A DNA stretch of 64,000 bases, from the NCBI RefSeq assembly GCF_000218685.1, contig NW_006763291.1, positions 1,640,781-1,704,780 of the forward strand. Reading direction: 5' to 3'. The DNA is from Serpula lacrymans var. lacrymans S7.9 (Eukaryota; Basidiomycota; Agaricomycetes; Boletales; Serpulaceae). Within the stretch, counting starts at the first letter, position 1. The number at the start of each line of letters is the position of its first letter. The position numbers were made by a program, and so were the translations under genes. Shown here piece after piece: positions 26,304 through 37,990 of the stretch. The notes beneath the pieces were generated by a model that was given only the letters and a program-made list of their open reading frames with translations, was not told where the DNA came from and did no database searches.

Positions 26304-28374
26304 TTACTTCTTGTTCAACGTTAAGCTTCTCATGCTTTCCTCCAGGATATCCGTCAGCGTCTCTGTACACCTCGCTCTAGGACAAATCGGTGAAGTCGAT
26401 CGTGATATAGGGCGAGGAGTCGCGACGGGCACCTTTGGCGCCAGCGCAGAGCCATCAACATCTACGACCTTAACCACGGCTTTGCCTTCTAGCACTTTGC
26501 GGACCTTCTCGGCATCCCACGAGGGAGTTACACGTCCACCATTATTGCTTGGACCAGTCGAACCAGAGAAGGCATCCCAGAAAGCGGAACCCAATCGACC
26601 GAGCAACGTCTGACTTGCAATGGCAGCGTATATAGCATGCTGCTGCTGCTCTTTTGTAGCCGCAGATGCAGACGAGGAATACGGCAAGGATCTGCTGGAA
26701 AGTGGAGGCGAGTTGGGTGGTGTAGGGTAAGCATTCTTGCCAGACAAGATCGTGGATTGACCCTTGGATGAGGTGAAATAATGTGGACGAAGACCACTCG
26801 CGAGACCAGTGAGAGGTGGCGAGTGAGGTGGCGTCGTCGGGTGTTGCTGGTAATGTTGTTGGGCGTGTTGTTGGGCTGCCATCTTTCCCCAAAGCTGCAT
26901 CCTGTAACTACAGAAAGTAGTTTAATTTAGGCACATGTGAAAGCATTAGAAAGTAACATACGCATCAAGAGTTTTCAGCGTGAATGGATTCATCTCCGTA
27001 AAGGAGTCGAAACCACCTGCAGGAGCGCCAACACCCAATCCACCCTTCTTCTCAATTCCATTCTGGCCCAAGTTGCCACTGGGATTCATCGCAGGGTTAA
27101 TATTTTCCTGCAAAACTGAGGGTTTCTTGGGAGCGCCAGCCTTGCCAGCCAAAACACTAGATACTGTGAGAGGGGGCACAAACGTGGTATGCACCGGCGT
27201 AACGCCGCCGCCACCAAGACCAGCTCCCATACCACCCCAAAATGCACGAGCGCCCAGACGAGGTGATGTGGGAAGATCTTTCTGAGTATTTGCGGTAATG
27301 AGAGGCGACGACTGCTGAGCCTGCTTCTCCTGGTGAGTGATTGCAGCCGAGACCGCTGGCAGAGGAGCAGGAGGAGGTAAAACAGGTGTTTCTGATAGGC
27401 CACGACCATCGAGCAGGGCTCTTTTCAACGCGGTGATTTCTTGTCTCAAAGCTATGTTCTCAGACTTGCTGGATCCGAGCTCTGTGCGAATGGCGTCGAT
27501 AAGGCTGTCCCTCTCAGCAATATCGCCCTCAAGCGTTGAGATATACTCTATAATTTATTGCAAACTCATTCAGCTCGATCTTTATGTTTTGAACTATATA
27601 CATACCCTTTCGCCTGACTCTGAAATTTCTAGCACTAATCTTGTTTCGGAGCTGTCTCTTTTCTTTACTTGACATTTTCTTGTATTCCTCTGGAGACGGC
27701 CTCCAGTCTTCAGGTTCCAGTATCTTCTGAGGGAGTTCTTTCTTCCCTGCTTTATCTTCGTTGCTACCGGTCTTCTTAACAATACCGCCGGATTGGACGG
27801 TGCCTTTCCTTCCTTTGCCTCGACCACCAGCTTTGACAGCAGGAAAGTCATCGTTCTCTTTTTCATCTTCATCTTCTTCATCGATATCCCCAAGGTGCTC
27901 CTCGTCTTCATCAAAATCACTGAGTGTCTTCGAAGTGGCTGGGGTCCCAACCAGTTGGGGGTCTATTCCTAGCATGGCCTGTGGGGAAGTACCAGAAGAA
28001 GAAGACTCAGGACTGCTACCAGAAGTAATCGAGGCAGCAGGGAGTCCTCCAAAGGCACCAAAAAAGTCGTATGGAGAGACTGATGGGTTGATTGCAGAGG
28101 GGGCAAGCGGGTCCATCTTGGAATATTCGTCCTCGAGGAACAAATTAAAAAGCGAATCAGGATCTGACGAGTTTACTGCAAGCGAAGAGGGGGGGAGCAT
28201 GCTCTGAGGAGGTGTAAGGGGGAGTGTGCTGAAAGCACTTAGAGGGGAACGGGGAGACGATGATGTTGAGGCAGCATTCTGAGACGAGCCACCCAAAAGA
28301 TCCATGTTGAAAAAATCATCGAAATTGGGATTGTTAAAAGAAAAGGGCTGATGGACGGCGTTGTCGACAAGCAT
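26304..28374 (-). CDS. bZIP transcription factor
   Basis: Three exons (28374-27606, 27547-26962, 26901-26304) join in phase to 650 residues. The basic region KRQLRNKISARNFRVRRKEY has the bZIP signature N-x3-A-R-x2-R-x-R-R-K. It is followed across the first intron by a leucine-heptad coiled coil (ISTLEGDIAERDSLIDAIR and on). The N-terminal 240 residues are Ser/Pro-rich with acidic patches (DFDEDEEHLGDIDEEDEDE) that could be an activation region. The long C-terminal part is Pro/Gln/Gly-rich with a glutamine-histidine run (AAQQHAQQHYQQH). The fungal target genes cannot be told from sequence. The ATG at 28374 was chosen; the frame is open upstream to 28500, so a start 42 codons earlier is possible. 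Confidence 0.88.
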
Positions 28375-29111
28375 GGTGTGTTTGCTCGCTGTGCTGAACG
28401 ACGAGGACGATAAGAGATTCAAAGGGGGATGGTGTTTCTTTGTTGTGAGTGGATGGAGTGAAATGTGTTTGGGGGTTGATACGTTCCCACCTAACCCCAA
28501 TTGCTGCGGCGTGGGTACTTGGCTCAGCTCCGATTAACCTAATACGGATGCTTTTCGCACGATATCGGCATCGTGTACGCGTCGACGGACTCGATTCGAT
28601 ATCGTTCCAATTTGTTCTACTTATCTTTGTGTTTCAAATCCAATGCAATCCGTAGAGGCAGTACGTTACCAACAATAATGTCAAGGAATAGTGTAACAAA
28701 GTCAGATTGTATGACCTCACCAATTGGGCATCGGCTGAGTCCAAGTTCTCTGGTACATTCATTCGCACTCGTGTTTTAGCTATAGGTTCGATAGAGGTAG
28801 TCCCTTGACACGTCTGCTCCATTCCCCTTTAGACGAGTCTTGGACTCGTAGATACAAAAGGCTGCATTACCGTTGCCCTAGTAGTAAAAACTGAATATCA
28901 CTACGTGTGTACTGGACTCATGTTACGACTACTCTGGGAAGGGAGCTACGTTGACAACTAATTTGAAGGGGGACACAAAAGACAGAAAGACGACACCTCC
29001 GGCGCATACGCACCATACTTCTGTACTTCGTACACATCACTCGAGGTGCCCGCGGTGCACTGAATGTCTAGACTATTCGCGAAACAAACAACCTCACTGC
29101 ACATCACCCAT
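28375..29111. other. Intergenic region between the bZIP and eIF4E-family genes
   Basis: 737 bp contain the promoter of the bZIP gene and the 3'UTR of the eIF4E-family gene. Only short unrecognised ORFs are present. Confidence 0.45.
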
Positions 29112-30579
29112 TTAGCCACGTTTGCTTCCTCGCCAACCACTACCACCCCCTATGCCAATACCAAAGCTTCCAAAGGCGCCTCCAGCCGTGCTTGGCGGCG
29201 TTTCGACAGTTGTTGCTGTGGGGCTGGTGTTGTTTCCAAAGGACTTCGTGTGGCCATGTCCAGAGCCGAACGTGGATCTGAAGGAAGTCGTAGGCATGGA
29301 CTGGATGGACAGGAATTTATTCGGAAGTGGGCGATCATCTGTATTGTACTATAATGCAACGCAACAAATGATTTGAGCAACAAAATCATAAACCATGACA
29401 TAGACTCACCTGAAACTCCAGACCAATATTGTCTGCCTCGGAAATGTCCAATAGCTTAACAAACCTCTTTCCTATCGCATTTAGTCTTTCCACGTCGTCT
29501 TTGTTCCTTGTCCACACTTGTATCCTATCCACCTTGCTCCTTAAGCTAACCACGGCACCGCATATCTCGTCTCCCTCCTCCAACTCCTCTCCCACAAGGG
29601 CCATAGCGAGCCAGCTCCAGCACCGATCCAACAACGCAGGATTGTTCTTCATTGTTAAAACCCATTTGCCGCCGTTCGCATTAGCCTCATCCTCCCACAT
29701 TGGCTTGATGCCCGATTTGAACAGGTGGTAATTGGAGTTACGCTCAAGTTTGGAAGGAGGTTTCAACCAGTTGAAGTATCGACAGAAAGATTCTACGGTA
29801 TCGAACTCGCCGATGACGGTCAGACCAGCTTCATAATCGCCAGATTCGGGGATTTGTGCAGCGTAAGCGCTGTCAACACTTTCCGTTTTGACAACCGCAG
29901 GTGTGAAAGGGACCTTGTTCTTCGTATCATGGTAAATCGTCCTAAATCGGGCGGTATCATATGAGCATACAGTGTAATATTATTAGGGGTTTTGTGAAAC
30001 CATGACCACAGACCAAAGATACTGCAATGGGTGTTCAGGTACCTTCATCGGCACACCAGGAGTTTTGGGATCTTCGATCATCTCAGCTTCGGGTGGTTTA
30101 GCAGACCCATCAATGCTCAACGATCTAGCCTTTGCGAGACGGGCGGTGATAGCATCGAGGGTAGGGATATTCTTGTACCCCACTTTGACCTTTCTCTCGG
30201 CTGGAGGATTCTCCTGATTTAACTCCTTGAGTCTCTCTGTTGTCAAAGGCTCCATGTTTAGAGGGCCTTCTTCAGGGATGGATGGAGTGCCCGACTTGGG
30301 CGGCGTGGAAATGGCAGCGGGCGAAGTAGACCGAGTGGTTGATATGTTTACGGCGATGGAATCATTGGTGGAAGCCGTCGTAGCCAGAGAGGTCGTAGAG
30401 CCCGTACGAAGAAGAGAGGCGGCCAAGCGGGGACGGTTGGCAGAAGAAGGCGAAGCTGTTACACCATTAGAATTAAGGTTGATACGGGCAGCCAATTGGT
30501 TCAGCGACGGCAGGCGAGCTCCACCTGCAGGACGTTCAGGCTTGGGTGCTTGAAGCGAGGGCGCGGGAGGACTGGACAT
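29112..30579 (-). CDS. eIF4E-family mRNA cap-binding protein with long N-terminal extension
   Basis: Three exons (30579-30014, 29941-29410, 29348-29112) join in phase to 444 residues, about twice the usual 210-250. The first 170 residues are Ser/Pro/Ala-rich. The eIF4E core follows: EHPLQYLWTIYHD, then FDTVESFCRYFNWL, NYHLFKSGIKPMWEDEANAN with the cap-sandwich Trp, GGKWVL, RCWSWLAMALVGE, ICGAVVSLRSKVDRIQVWTRN. The core looks closer to class II (4EHP-like) proteins: GIKPMWED and GGKWVL are shared, and the Trp of the canonical LWF motif is Tyr here. Some 4EHP proteins bind caps without recruiting eIF4G and repress translation; whether this one does is inference. The C-terminal 60 residues are Gly/Ser-rich. 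The frame is open a short way above 30579, but without an ATG. Confidence 0.88.
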
Positions 30580-30681
30580 GGTGGTCAAAGAACTCGGAGG
30601 CGCGCTCGGTGGCGCGCTTGGTGCATTCTCCTTTGAAACACCGGCTATGGCCTCCGCATCTAGCAATGGCTGAATGGTCTC

Positions 30682-30996
30682 ATGGCGATATTGAGTAAAG
30701 CCTCAGTCACTTGCCATCGACGGTTGTTGCGAGCGTGCCCGTATTCCACAGCACGGTGTACACTGGCAGATTCATTTGGGGCATTTCACTTGCCAGAAGT
30801 CACACCGGCAAAGCCTGTCTCTACCTTGGATTATCAATTATCGCGACAGCGAAACGCCGAATATCACCCGTGGAGATCATATGTCAATGCTAATTCAATC
30901 ATTAATGGATGGATTCACAACGTCGAGAGCCTTTCAAGTGGGATAGCTCAGGAGATACATCGCTGGAATTCTCGCGAATTATTGCGGCAATTATGA
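30682..30996 (+). CDS. Small unrecognised protein, possible mitochondrial presequence
   Basis: An uninterrupted frame of 104 codons starts 102 bp from the divergent eIF4E-family start. The N-terminus (MAILSKASVTCHRRLLRACP) is basic and lacks acidic residues, like a mitochondrial targeting peptide. No family was recognised and no downstream exon could be joined with confidence. It may be a complete small protein, the first exon of a longer gene, or a chance ORF. Confidence 0.4.
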   Translation: MAILSKASVTCHRRLLRACPYSTARCTLADSFGAFHLPEVTPAKPVSTLDYQLSRQRNAEYHPWRSYVNANSIINGWIHNVESLSSGIAQEIHRWNSRELLRQL

Positions 30997-31461
30997 TACA
31001 TCGGATCAGCCGTATCACACACATTGGGCATTATTTTTTCAGAATGTAATTGGCTCGCGATATGAGCTGTTCCAAGCTGTTACCGTCTCTCGAGGCCAAG
31101 CTGTCACCTTCAGGGATTGTCGTAACCTGGGAACATGACCTTACCGCATGCGGATATGAGGTTTAGGTTTCGGATGTTCGTCACTAATCAGGTGCAGGAT
31201 TTTCTCTCACAAAATATGGGAAGCTTACCACTCAGTCGTGTCAATAATGAATACCCAGAAAAGAATAACTCCCTTGATCGTGAGTTCATCGCGTCAAAGA
31301 ACCAAGGTGTTGGCACTATGCCACCCTTTCTTAAATGGCTTCTGTCCAGGTTATAAGGTTAGCATACCCCCCGTTCACGTATGTGACCTTCATTAATCGT
31401 TCTAATATTCTTTCTGCCCAGTTTAAATCCCTTGCTGTTGCGGCAAAACCAGTCAAAAATC
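30997..31461. other. Intergenic region upstream of rhodopsin-like gene A
   Basis: 465 bp with only a 73-codon unrecognised ORF (31135-31356). It presumably holds the promoter of the gene at 31462. Confidence 0.4.
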
Positions 31462-32718
31462 ATGGGAAGAGGCTTTCCCGCGGATGGCACGATAGTATCT
31501 TTGAAAAGTAACCGGTTTGTTTCATCCGTTCATCTTTCCACCAACTCAAGTGTACTGTACCATAGTTGTAGTGACTGTCTTGCATGCTTTGGCCGTCTTA
31601 TCCACAGCTTTCAGGCTCTGGTTTCGACTCCATATGCGACGATTTTGGTGGGAGGACTTTTGGGCTATGCTGGCATTATGCCTTGACGTAGTCTGCTTGA
31701 CCACTATCTGGACTTTGACGGCACCTCTTATACGTACGTCGTGTCTGATAGCTTGTATGAGTTATTTAACTGCTTACCACTCCTTCTATAGCCCACAGTT
31801 CCGTGGTTTTCTCCCGTAGATCGCACGTAGCTTCATACTGGATGAGCGTCATCTCATATACTTGTTCTCTCTGGTGCCAGATTCCTTATTTTTCGGCTCG
31901 TAGCCTGCACTAATCGACCTTGTCATATATACAGGTCCACTCGTTTAAGCATTATTTTCTCTATCATTCGGATACTTCCGCCTACGCGTTGTATTCGCCG
32001 TGCGGCTGCTGCGACCGCTATTCTCTTTGTGGCGATGTGGATGGGGATCGTTGTAGCGAAGATATACGTCTGTGCGCGCGATACTTGGTGGCACAACGAC
32101 ATTATCATACAGTGTCCGCTCCCTATTCCTGTGGCAATCGCAGAACTATGTAGTAAGTTGCCCCATATCTAAATTTCGAATCATTATCAATGACGTTTCT
32201 AGCGGATATGACGGCCGACGCAATTCTCGTGGCCCTACCTCTCCGACTATTGTGGCGTGTCAAGTTACCGCAAAATCAGCGAATAATGATTCTGTCTATC
32301 TTTTCGTCGAGTATTCTCACCAGCGTTGTTAGTGTGGTTCATACCGCATTTCTCATCCCAACGTCGTCCTTCATTGGGGGCATAACTGCAGATGTAGAGG
32401 TATGTTCCTTGATTTGGCTGACTGATACGGGGCTAAAAAATCATGGCAATCGTTCAGGGAGCCGTCTCCCTTATCGTTTGCAATTTACTCGTCATCGTCA
32501 CATACCTATATCGTCTTTTCCGAGGTGGCAGTGACATCGACAGTGGGTACATTCATGGGACGAATAAGGACTCAAACTCAATGTCCCTGGAAACTACTAC
32601 CGACCGTCTGACAACCATAGATCTTGAACGGTTGACAGCACATTCTAGTCAGGAAATGACAGCTTCAAACTTCTCATCACCTCCAGTGACCAGTGGTCTC
32701 CATGTCCGTTTTGAATAA
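31462..32718 (+). CDS. Fungal rhodopsin-like integral membrane protein, paralogue A
   Basis: A multi-exon gene with about seven hydrophobic segments. Motifs match the fungal rhodopsin-domain family (SAT4-like, Pfam Fung_rhodopsin type): VTVLHALAVLSTAFRLWFRL, RRFWWEDFWAMLAL, then STRLSIIFSIIRI, ADAILVALPLRLLWRVKLPQ and ILSIFSSSILTSVVSVVHTA, ending in a hydrophilic tail rich in Ser and Thr. The first exon is short, its A joining a phase-matched TT GTA after CATAG at about 31566. Splicing restores W-STRLS across the intron that ends in ACAG at about 31935. This family is widespread in fungi with mostly unknown roles; it lacks the retinal-binding lysine context of true opsins as far as can be seen. 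Paralogue B at 48115 shares exon layout and motifs. Confidence 0.8.
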
Positions 32719-33962
32719 AATACCCATCCGATTTTATAGCACCCCGCTCATTCAGCGAGCATCATACATGTATAGTTCCATTCCGCCATCGACTAACATA
32801 AAATTTTCCGGTAATACTTTCGCTGCATCCTCATGATAAAATATATGTATAATACGGGTGATATGGCGCTACTTGGCATAGCTGAGTTTTGCGGTTTACA
32901 CCATTATAGCTTTGATTTGGGCTTCAGATCTCGGTCACTGCATACGCACTCACTCATACTTTAAGGATATGCGTTTACCCCAAGGTCCACGGCTTGCTCA
33001 AGCTAACACTTAACTGTCAACGCAATAACCGAACCTCGTTATTGCATGTTTTATCAAGTTATTTGTACAAACCACATAGTATTATTCAGTTAGCAATAAG
33101 GCAGTCTCCTCTGAGCCTATAGCTAGAGAATTCAGACTTGTCAAATATTTTGATTTAGTTACCAACAAACCCAAACAACATTTGGTGCTATTGTTGGACA
33201 ACTGTTGCATCCATTTTTTCTAGAAGCTGAAAAACTCATCAGTCAGTAAAGCTAGAGCCTTTGGAACTTTGCCAGGTTCTTCAAATTTTAGTTATCTAGA
33301 ACCCTATGTAGAAATAAAAGCGTGAAATGAATGCGTTGTTGCAGCAGAACAAAACCAAAATGATGATGTATGTTTTGGAATACTGTTGCAACCATGTGTC
33401 ACACCTAGTCACAACTGGCACCAGAGACTGGATCAAGTGGAGCTTGCCAGCAAGCCAAGTGGCCCAACCATTTCATTGTTCTGACACTGCTGGTGGGCAC
33501 TTGCCAAAGCAGAGCTAGTGGGCTTTTATTAATCACTTGGTGTGTGATTGCCCATTCCAGTCATCAAGCTTCAAGTCATGGCTTCAGCATTGTTCACTGA
33601 TCTGCAGACACTTCAAAGTATTGTTCATACTGGTAAGTACCTGGCATTGTAGGCATTTACTCATTGACAATTTCTATAAAGAAATCACAGTATCTCAGCA
33701 TGGGATCTGGCCAAATTTTGCACTTTTGGAGGTAGTGAGCTTGGTGTCAGGTCTGTCCTGGTCGCTACAAATGGGATACTCACAAAATTTTTTCGCTGAT
33801 ATATTCATTATATTATATTCTCACTCTGGCAGACTTTTGGCTACTTGTGGAAAGATCATTGAGCCTGTGGATGCCCAGGAGCATATCTAGTACCAGATGC
33901 AGTAGCTGTCCAATGATAGTACTGCAAAACTTTCAGTGACACTTTCTCACTCACCACAACTA
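32719..33962. other. AT-rich non-coding start of the transposon island
   Basis: After the rhodopsin-like gene A stop, base composition shifts to AT-rich and coding potential disappears. Short ORFs at 33327-33518 and 33537-33890 show no recognised domain. Confidence 0.45.
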
Positions 33963-34285
33963 CTGTACCATTTTGACCATAGGTTCAGTCACGGGTCACA
34001 AAAAAAACTGAATCGTATAATTGGTGTTTCATCACAGGTCACAAACCACAATAACTACTGGCATATCTGTGATGATTTTTAATATATTATGTAATTTTTT
34101 TTGCAGTAGACCATCTTGTCATATGCAGGGCTTATACAATTGTGAGGGGTCTTATTCAGTGAACTGAAACATTGTGAATGATATTTTGCATGCATCACAT
34201 ATTACACTTAAGTTTGCACATTGACTTATAGTGTTCACAGTCATCACATGTCACACACTGTGAACCTACAGTCAAAATGGTACAG
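33963..34285. mobile_element. MITE, 323 bp, with terminal inverted repeats and TA duplication
   Basis: The left end CTGTACCATTTTGAC at 33963 is the reverse complement of the right end GTCAAAATGGTACAG finishing at 34285; similarity continues inward through an AGGTTCA block. TA flanks both sides (33961-33962 and 34286-34287), as for Tc1/mariner- or PIF/Harbinger-type elements. It has no coding capacity, so it is a non-autonomous element. Confidence 0.75.
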
Positions 34286-34383
34286 TACTTCTGTTAGCCT
34301 TGATTCTGCACCTATCAATGTTGCATCAATGCCACAGTCAACCAGATTCAACCAAGTAGCATAAGACTATAGTAAGTATAGCA

Positions 34384-34404
34384 AGAGAGAGAGAGAGAGA
34401 GAGA
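34384..34404. repeat. (AG)n microsatellite
   Basis: About ten uninterrupted AG units within AT-rich non-coding sequence. Confidence 0.9.
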
Positions 34405-34464
34405 TAGAGTATAATGTACAATAGACTCAAAGCTCTATATTTGTAGTTTTTGTAGTAGACCTTA

Positions 34465-34878
34465 TGTAATGACCAAGAGTTTGTTACTCTGGCGCACAAC
34501 TCAGACAAGCTATAGAGAGGATGATGAGGGAGTGGTTACCCTTTAGGCTTCAACAAGTTAGTTGTGAGGATACAACAGGTGGACTCGCTGAGGAGTCTCC
34601 TTGATCTATTGGGGTATATATACTACTACAGGTTTGTTTGTACATATGTACGATACAGTTGATGAAGGCAGTGGCTGATGATGTCATGGGCACAGCCTGT
34701 GTGACCAGCCCCACTGCGTGAGATACTTGTAGCTAAAATAAGAAGGAAGGCAGCGCAGCGCAAGAAAGAGGAGTTTGAACAAAAGGGAAAGTGCCGCATG
34801 GCACAGTGTGTGAAAACTACAGAAAAAGGTTAAAGAGGAGAATGAAAATTAAAGGTCCAAAAATTGTGTATCGTAACA
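34465..34878 (-). mobile_element. Solo LTR, family 1, with target duplication CCTTA
   Basis: This 414-bp sequence matches, by eye, the LTRs at 37153-37568, 43144-43559 and 55866-56278. It starts TGTAATGACC and ends CGTAACA on the plus strand, and is flanked on both sides by CCTTA (34460-34464 and 34879-34883). The family's coding direction, judged from the chromodomain-PPT-LTR junction at 38530, is the minus strand here. The LTR carries a TATATATAC promoter-like box. Confidence 0.85.
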
Positions 34879-35029
34879 CCTTATAGAATCATGATAACAT
34901 TATTCATGACCTGTAATGTAAGTTATACACACTTCCTAAGTCATACAATCTGTATATATTTGTATGTAGATCTATTGTATGTAGATCAGTATGGTGTTGA
35001 TGTGTAAAATATAACTTACAAGGTCCAGC

Positions 35030-36270
35030 CCGTGGCTTTGCCACTGGTGCAATGTATAATAAATGATAATAATAATACTGTTAAGTAATCAAAATGTTAA
35101 GTCAGTGAACTTATGCTATCTGTAATGTATGTTAGGTCTTTGAATCCTATGATGCATGTTTGCTGTTCTGTCGTTGAATGTCCTTATAAGCCTGCCCTAA
35201 ACTTGTGCACAGTATACTGAATTCAAGCAGATGATTTACTGAATATTTACAAACATCAAGAATATATTGTAACATAAAAACTCTGTGGTATTACATTGAT
35301 AAATTGATGAGAGGTAAAAAAGAAGACTCCAGAAATGGCAAAGGATGATCATATGATTTGAGAACAAAACACTTTAATACAAAAGGTGCGAATTGGGGGA
35401 AAATCTACTTGCCAGTCACGGATAAAGCCAGTCAGAATTTTGGGATACACCACATTGATGGTACATCTGTCATTTGAACCATGTGGAAATAGCACTTTTA
35501 TTCTCTCTCCTGAAGTGCAGTGCGACAATGCAATGTAAAGTTGCCCATGTGAAAACACTGGAACACGTAAATCCAGCCCAACCTGTGTCACTGATTGCCC
35601 TTGAGACTTGTTGATGGTCATGGCAAAGGCAACACGGACAGGGAATTGACAATGTGATAGCTTGATGGGCAATTCTTCTGATGAAGGTTCTAAAGTGAGG
35701 TGTGGAATAAAAGCTATCTTTCCTGCATGTTTTCCTCCCAAGACACCACACTTTAATACTCTTCTCTTCATCTCTATAAAAATTATGTGTGTTCCATTAC
35801 AGAGTCTATTTAGGGGATGAATATTGCAGAGGAGCATAAGCAGACATCCAGCTTTCTAGTTTGAGGTGCACTTCAGGAAGGCCAGATACTTGCAAGGAGT
35901 TCAAGAACTCTGCAGGATAATGTTTATGCCCCTCTCTAACCACTTTATCAATTGACAGAGCTACTAACTCTTCTCCAGGGCAAAATTCCCATTGCTGAAT
36001 CAAGGTTACTAATGGCATCCTTTTTTGTGGAGAGGATGGTGCAGTGAAGGAAATAATGGTCATCTCTGTCTCCATTTGGTACTTTCCCTATTTTGGCATG
36101 TTGGCAATTTTCCGTGTTGCCACTGGCTACACATTGCACTCTTACTTTTGTCATTTCCCTTACTCCCCTTCCTTTACTTGGCTCCACCATGAGCCCTCTC
36201 CTGTTTTTTATCTTTTCACCAGATGGCCATTTTTGGATCCCTATCTTAGTCCACTTCTTCATCACCTCCA
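35030..36270 (-). pseudogene. Helitron helicase C-terminal remnant with 3'-terminal hairpin
   Basis: On the minus strand, broken frames encode the end of a PIF1-like Helitron helicase: DDHYFLHCTILSTKKDAI, HYPAEFLNSLQVSGLP, LCNGTHIIF, FPVRVAFAMTINKSQGQ and VFSHGQLYIALSHCTSGER. These are late helicase motifs that bind ATP and DNA in rolling-circle transposons. At least one frame change separates 35806-36075 from 35349-35837. Beyond the stop, GTGGC-AAA-GCCAC (35032-35044 by plus coordinates) can form the short hairpin expected near a Helitron 3' end, with CTGG just after it. The Rep domain and 5' half are missing. The fragment at 57341-57830 is related. Confidence 0.75.
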
Positions 36271-37152
36271 CCCTCCTCCTACTCGTCCTCTTTGCACTTC
36301 CTCAACACCTGATGTTACCACTTTCCATCCACTTCCGTCACCAATCTGTTGACCACCACATGCCGCTGCTAACTTCAGTAAAGCCCTGGTGGATGGTCCA
36401 TACCGGGCAGCTGGTCCATTTTCATGTTTCTGATTTGGAAAAGGTCTATCCTCTTATGTTGCCCTTGTACATTGCTGTCCCATTTCCTTCGGTACATTTA
36501 TCCTTTGTTCATTGTCTTTGCTACAGCTACACTTATCACATGCTGCCTGGGACACATCTATTCCAGATTGGAACTCCTCCTCTCCCTCCCTTGTTTGACC
36601 AGGTGGTCCAATACAACCAGACCATTGGTAAGGCCATAAAACCATTGGATTTGGACTAGGCAGTGGACTGGTGGCTCCAATTTTTTTCTCTCAGCAGGAC
36701 ATTCATTTGCAGTGCAATTATTCTTGATTTTTGAATCATTTTTATGGACATATTTTTTTAGAATGCCTAACTGATAACAAGGGAACTGTGTTGATACTAA
36801 TAATAGTTTTTTATTTTAATTTTTAATTTTACATATTCATATGACATCATAATTTTTTTGCTCTTTTGTTCTTGGACTTTATTTTATGGCTGTACAAACC
36901 TGTGACATTACATACACAGCATTCATTATTCTATTCCTTTCTTTTCCTTATCTTGACAATTTTATCCTGTACTATCTTCACAGGATTTAGCAGCACATAT
37001 CCCTTCCTTCATGCTCTTTCTCATTCTTTTTGCACAGTTATGCTGTGCATAGCCTTTCTTTCTTTCACTATATAAACCCCTGTATTATATCTTCAAAAAA
37101 ACAACAAGAAATCCAATCCAGACTTGGTCCTCTAATCTCAAGTCCACTACTC

Positions 37153-37568
37153 TGTTACGATAACACAATTTTCGGACCTTTCCTTCATTTTCATTCTCCG
37201 CTTTAACCTTTTATACTTTAGCTTTCACACATGGTGCCACGCAGCACTTCCCCTTTTGTTCAAACTCCTCTTTCTTGCGCCGCATTGCCTTCTTCTTATC
37301 TTAGATACAACTCTCTCACGCAGTGGAGCTGGTCATGCGGGCTAGGCCCCATGACATCATCAGCCACTGACTTTATCAACTGTACAGTACATAAGTACAA
37401 ACACTCTGTATTAGTATATATACCCCAATAGATCCAGGAGACTCCTTAGCGAGTCCTCCTGTTGTTTACCAACAAACTCTCTGCAGCTTAAGGGGTAACC
37501 ACTCCCCCATCACTACCTTTATAGTGTGTTCTTGTGTGCGCCAGAGTAACTAACTCTTGGTTGTTACA
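37153..37568 (+). mobile_element. Solo LTR, family 1, with target duplication TACTC
   Basis: 416 bp starting TGTTACGATAAC and ending GGTTGTTACA, flanked by TACTC on both sides (37148-37152, 37569-37573). It interrupts repeat E copy a exactly where copies b and c are continuous. TG...CA ends and a 5-bp duplication are standard for LTR integration. Confidence 0.9.
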
Positions 37569-37848
37569 TACTCACTGCTACTTGTGATCCAGTGTGGTCA
37601 CAACATTTCTTACTGCTACTATTGTTAACTGCTGTCATTGTCACTGTCATCCCTTTTGATTAGAGTCCTTCTGAGCACTACAGTTTGTGCGTCAGTAGCC
37701 TGTTATCACTGGGAATCTCGTTATCTTCATCGCTCCAGTACAAAGCCCCTATCTTCCAAATTTCATCTATCCCTTCTGTTGGAATAGTCAAGGTTAAAGC
37801 CTGTTAGCCTTGTTAAACAACATATGTTATGAGTTGACATTAATACAA

Positions 37849-37990
37849 GGGCTAGTAGCTCAGTTAATTAGAGCACCACCATATGTAGACGGAAGTCCTG
37901 GGTTTAATCCCTGGCTGGTCCACTTTGCTTTTATGCACTCCCTGTAATTAGGTGGCTATGTGAGGTCACATTGCAAAATCCAATACCTCC
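37849..37990 (+). repeat. tRNA-derived SINE-like insertion
   Basis: Positions 37849-37922 fold as a degenerate tRNA. The acceptor GGGCTAG pairs with CTGGTCC and the D stem GCTC/GAGC is perfect; the T stem needs G-U pairs. The anticodon stem has two mismatches and the loop reads ATATGTA, so it is unlikely to be a functional tRNA. It has box-A-like and box-B-like (GGGTTTAATCCC) promoter motifs. The following sequence to about 37990 is absent from repeat E copies b and c at this position, marking it as an insertion. This is typical of a pol III-driven SINE head. Its true 5' and 3' limits are approximate. Confidence 0.55.

Noticed and set aside
36093..36659. 188-codon plus-strand ORF
   Set aside because: It lies in repeat E on the strand opposite to its likely sense; the same region in copies b and c is interrupted by stops, so no conserved product.
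37849..37922. Functional tRNA gene
   Set aside because: The anticodon stem has two mismatches and the loop gives an unlikely anticodon; a SINE head or pseudogene fits better.
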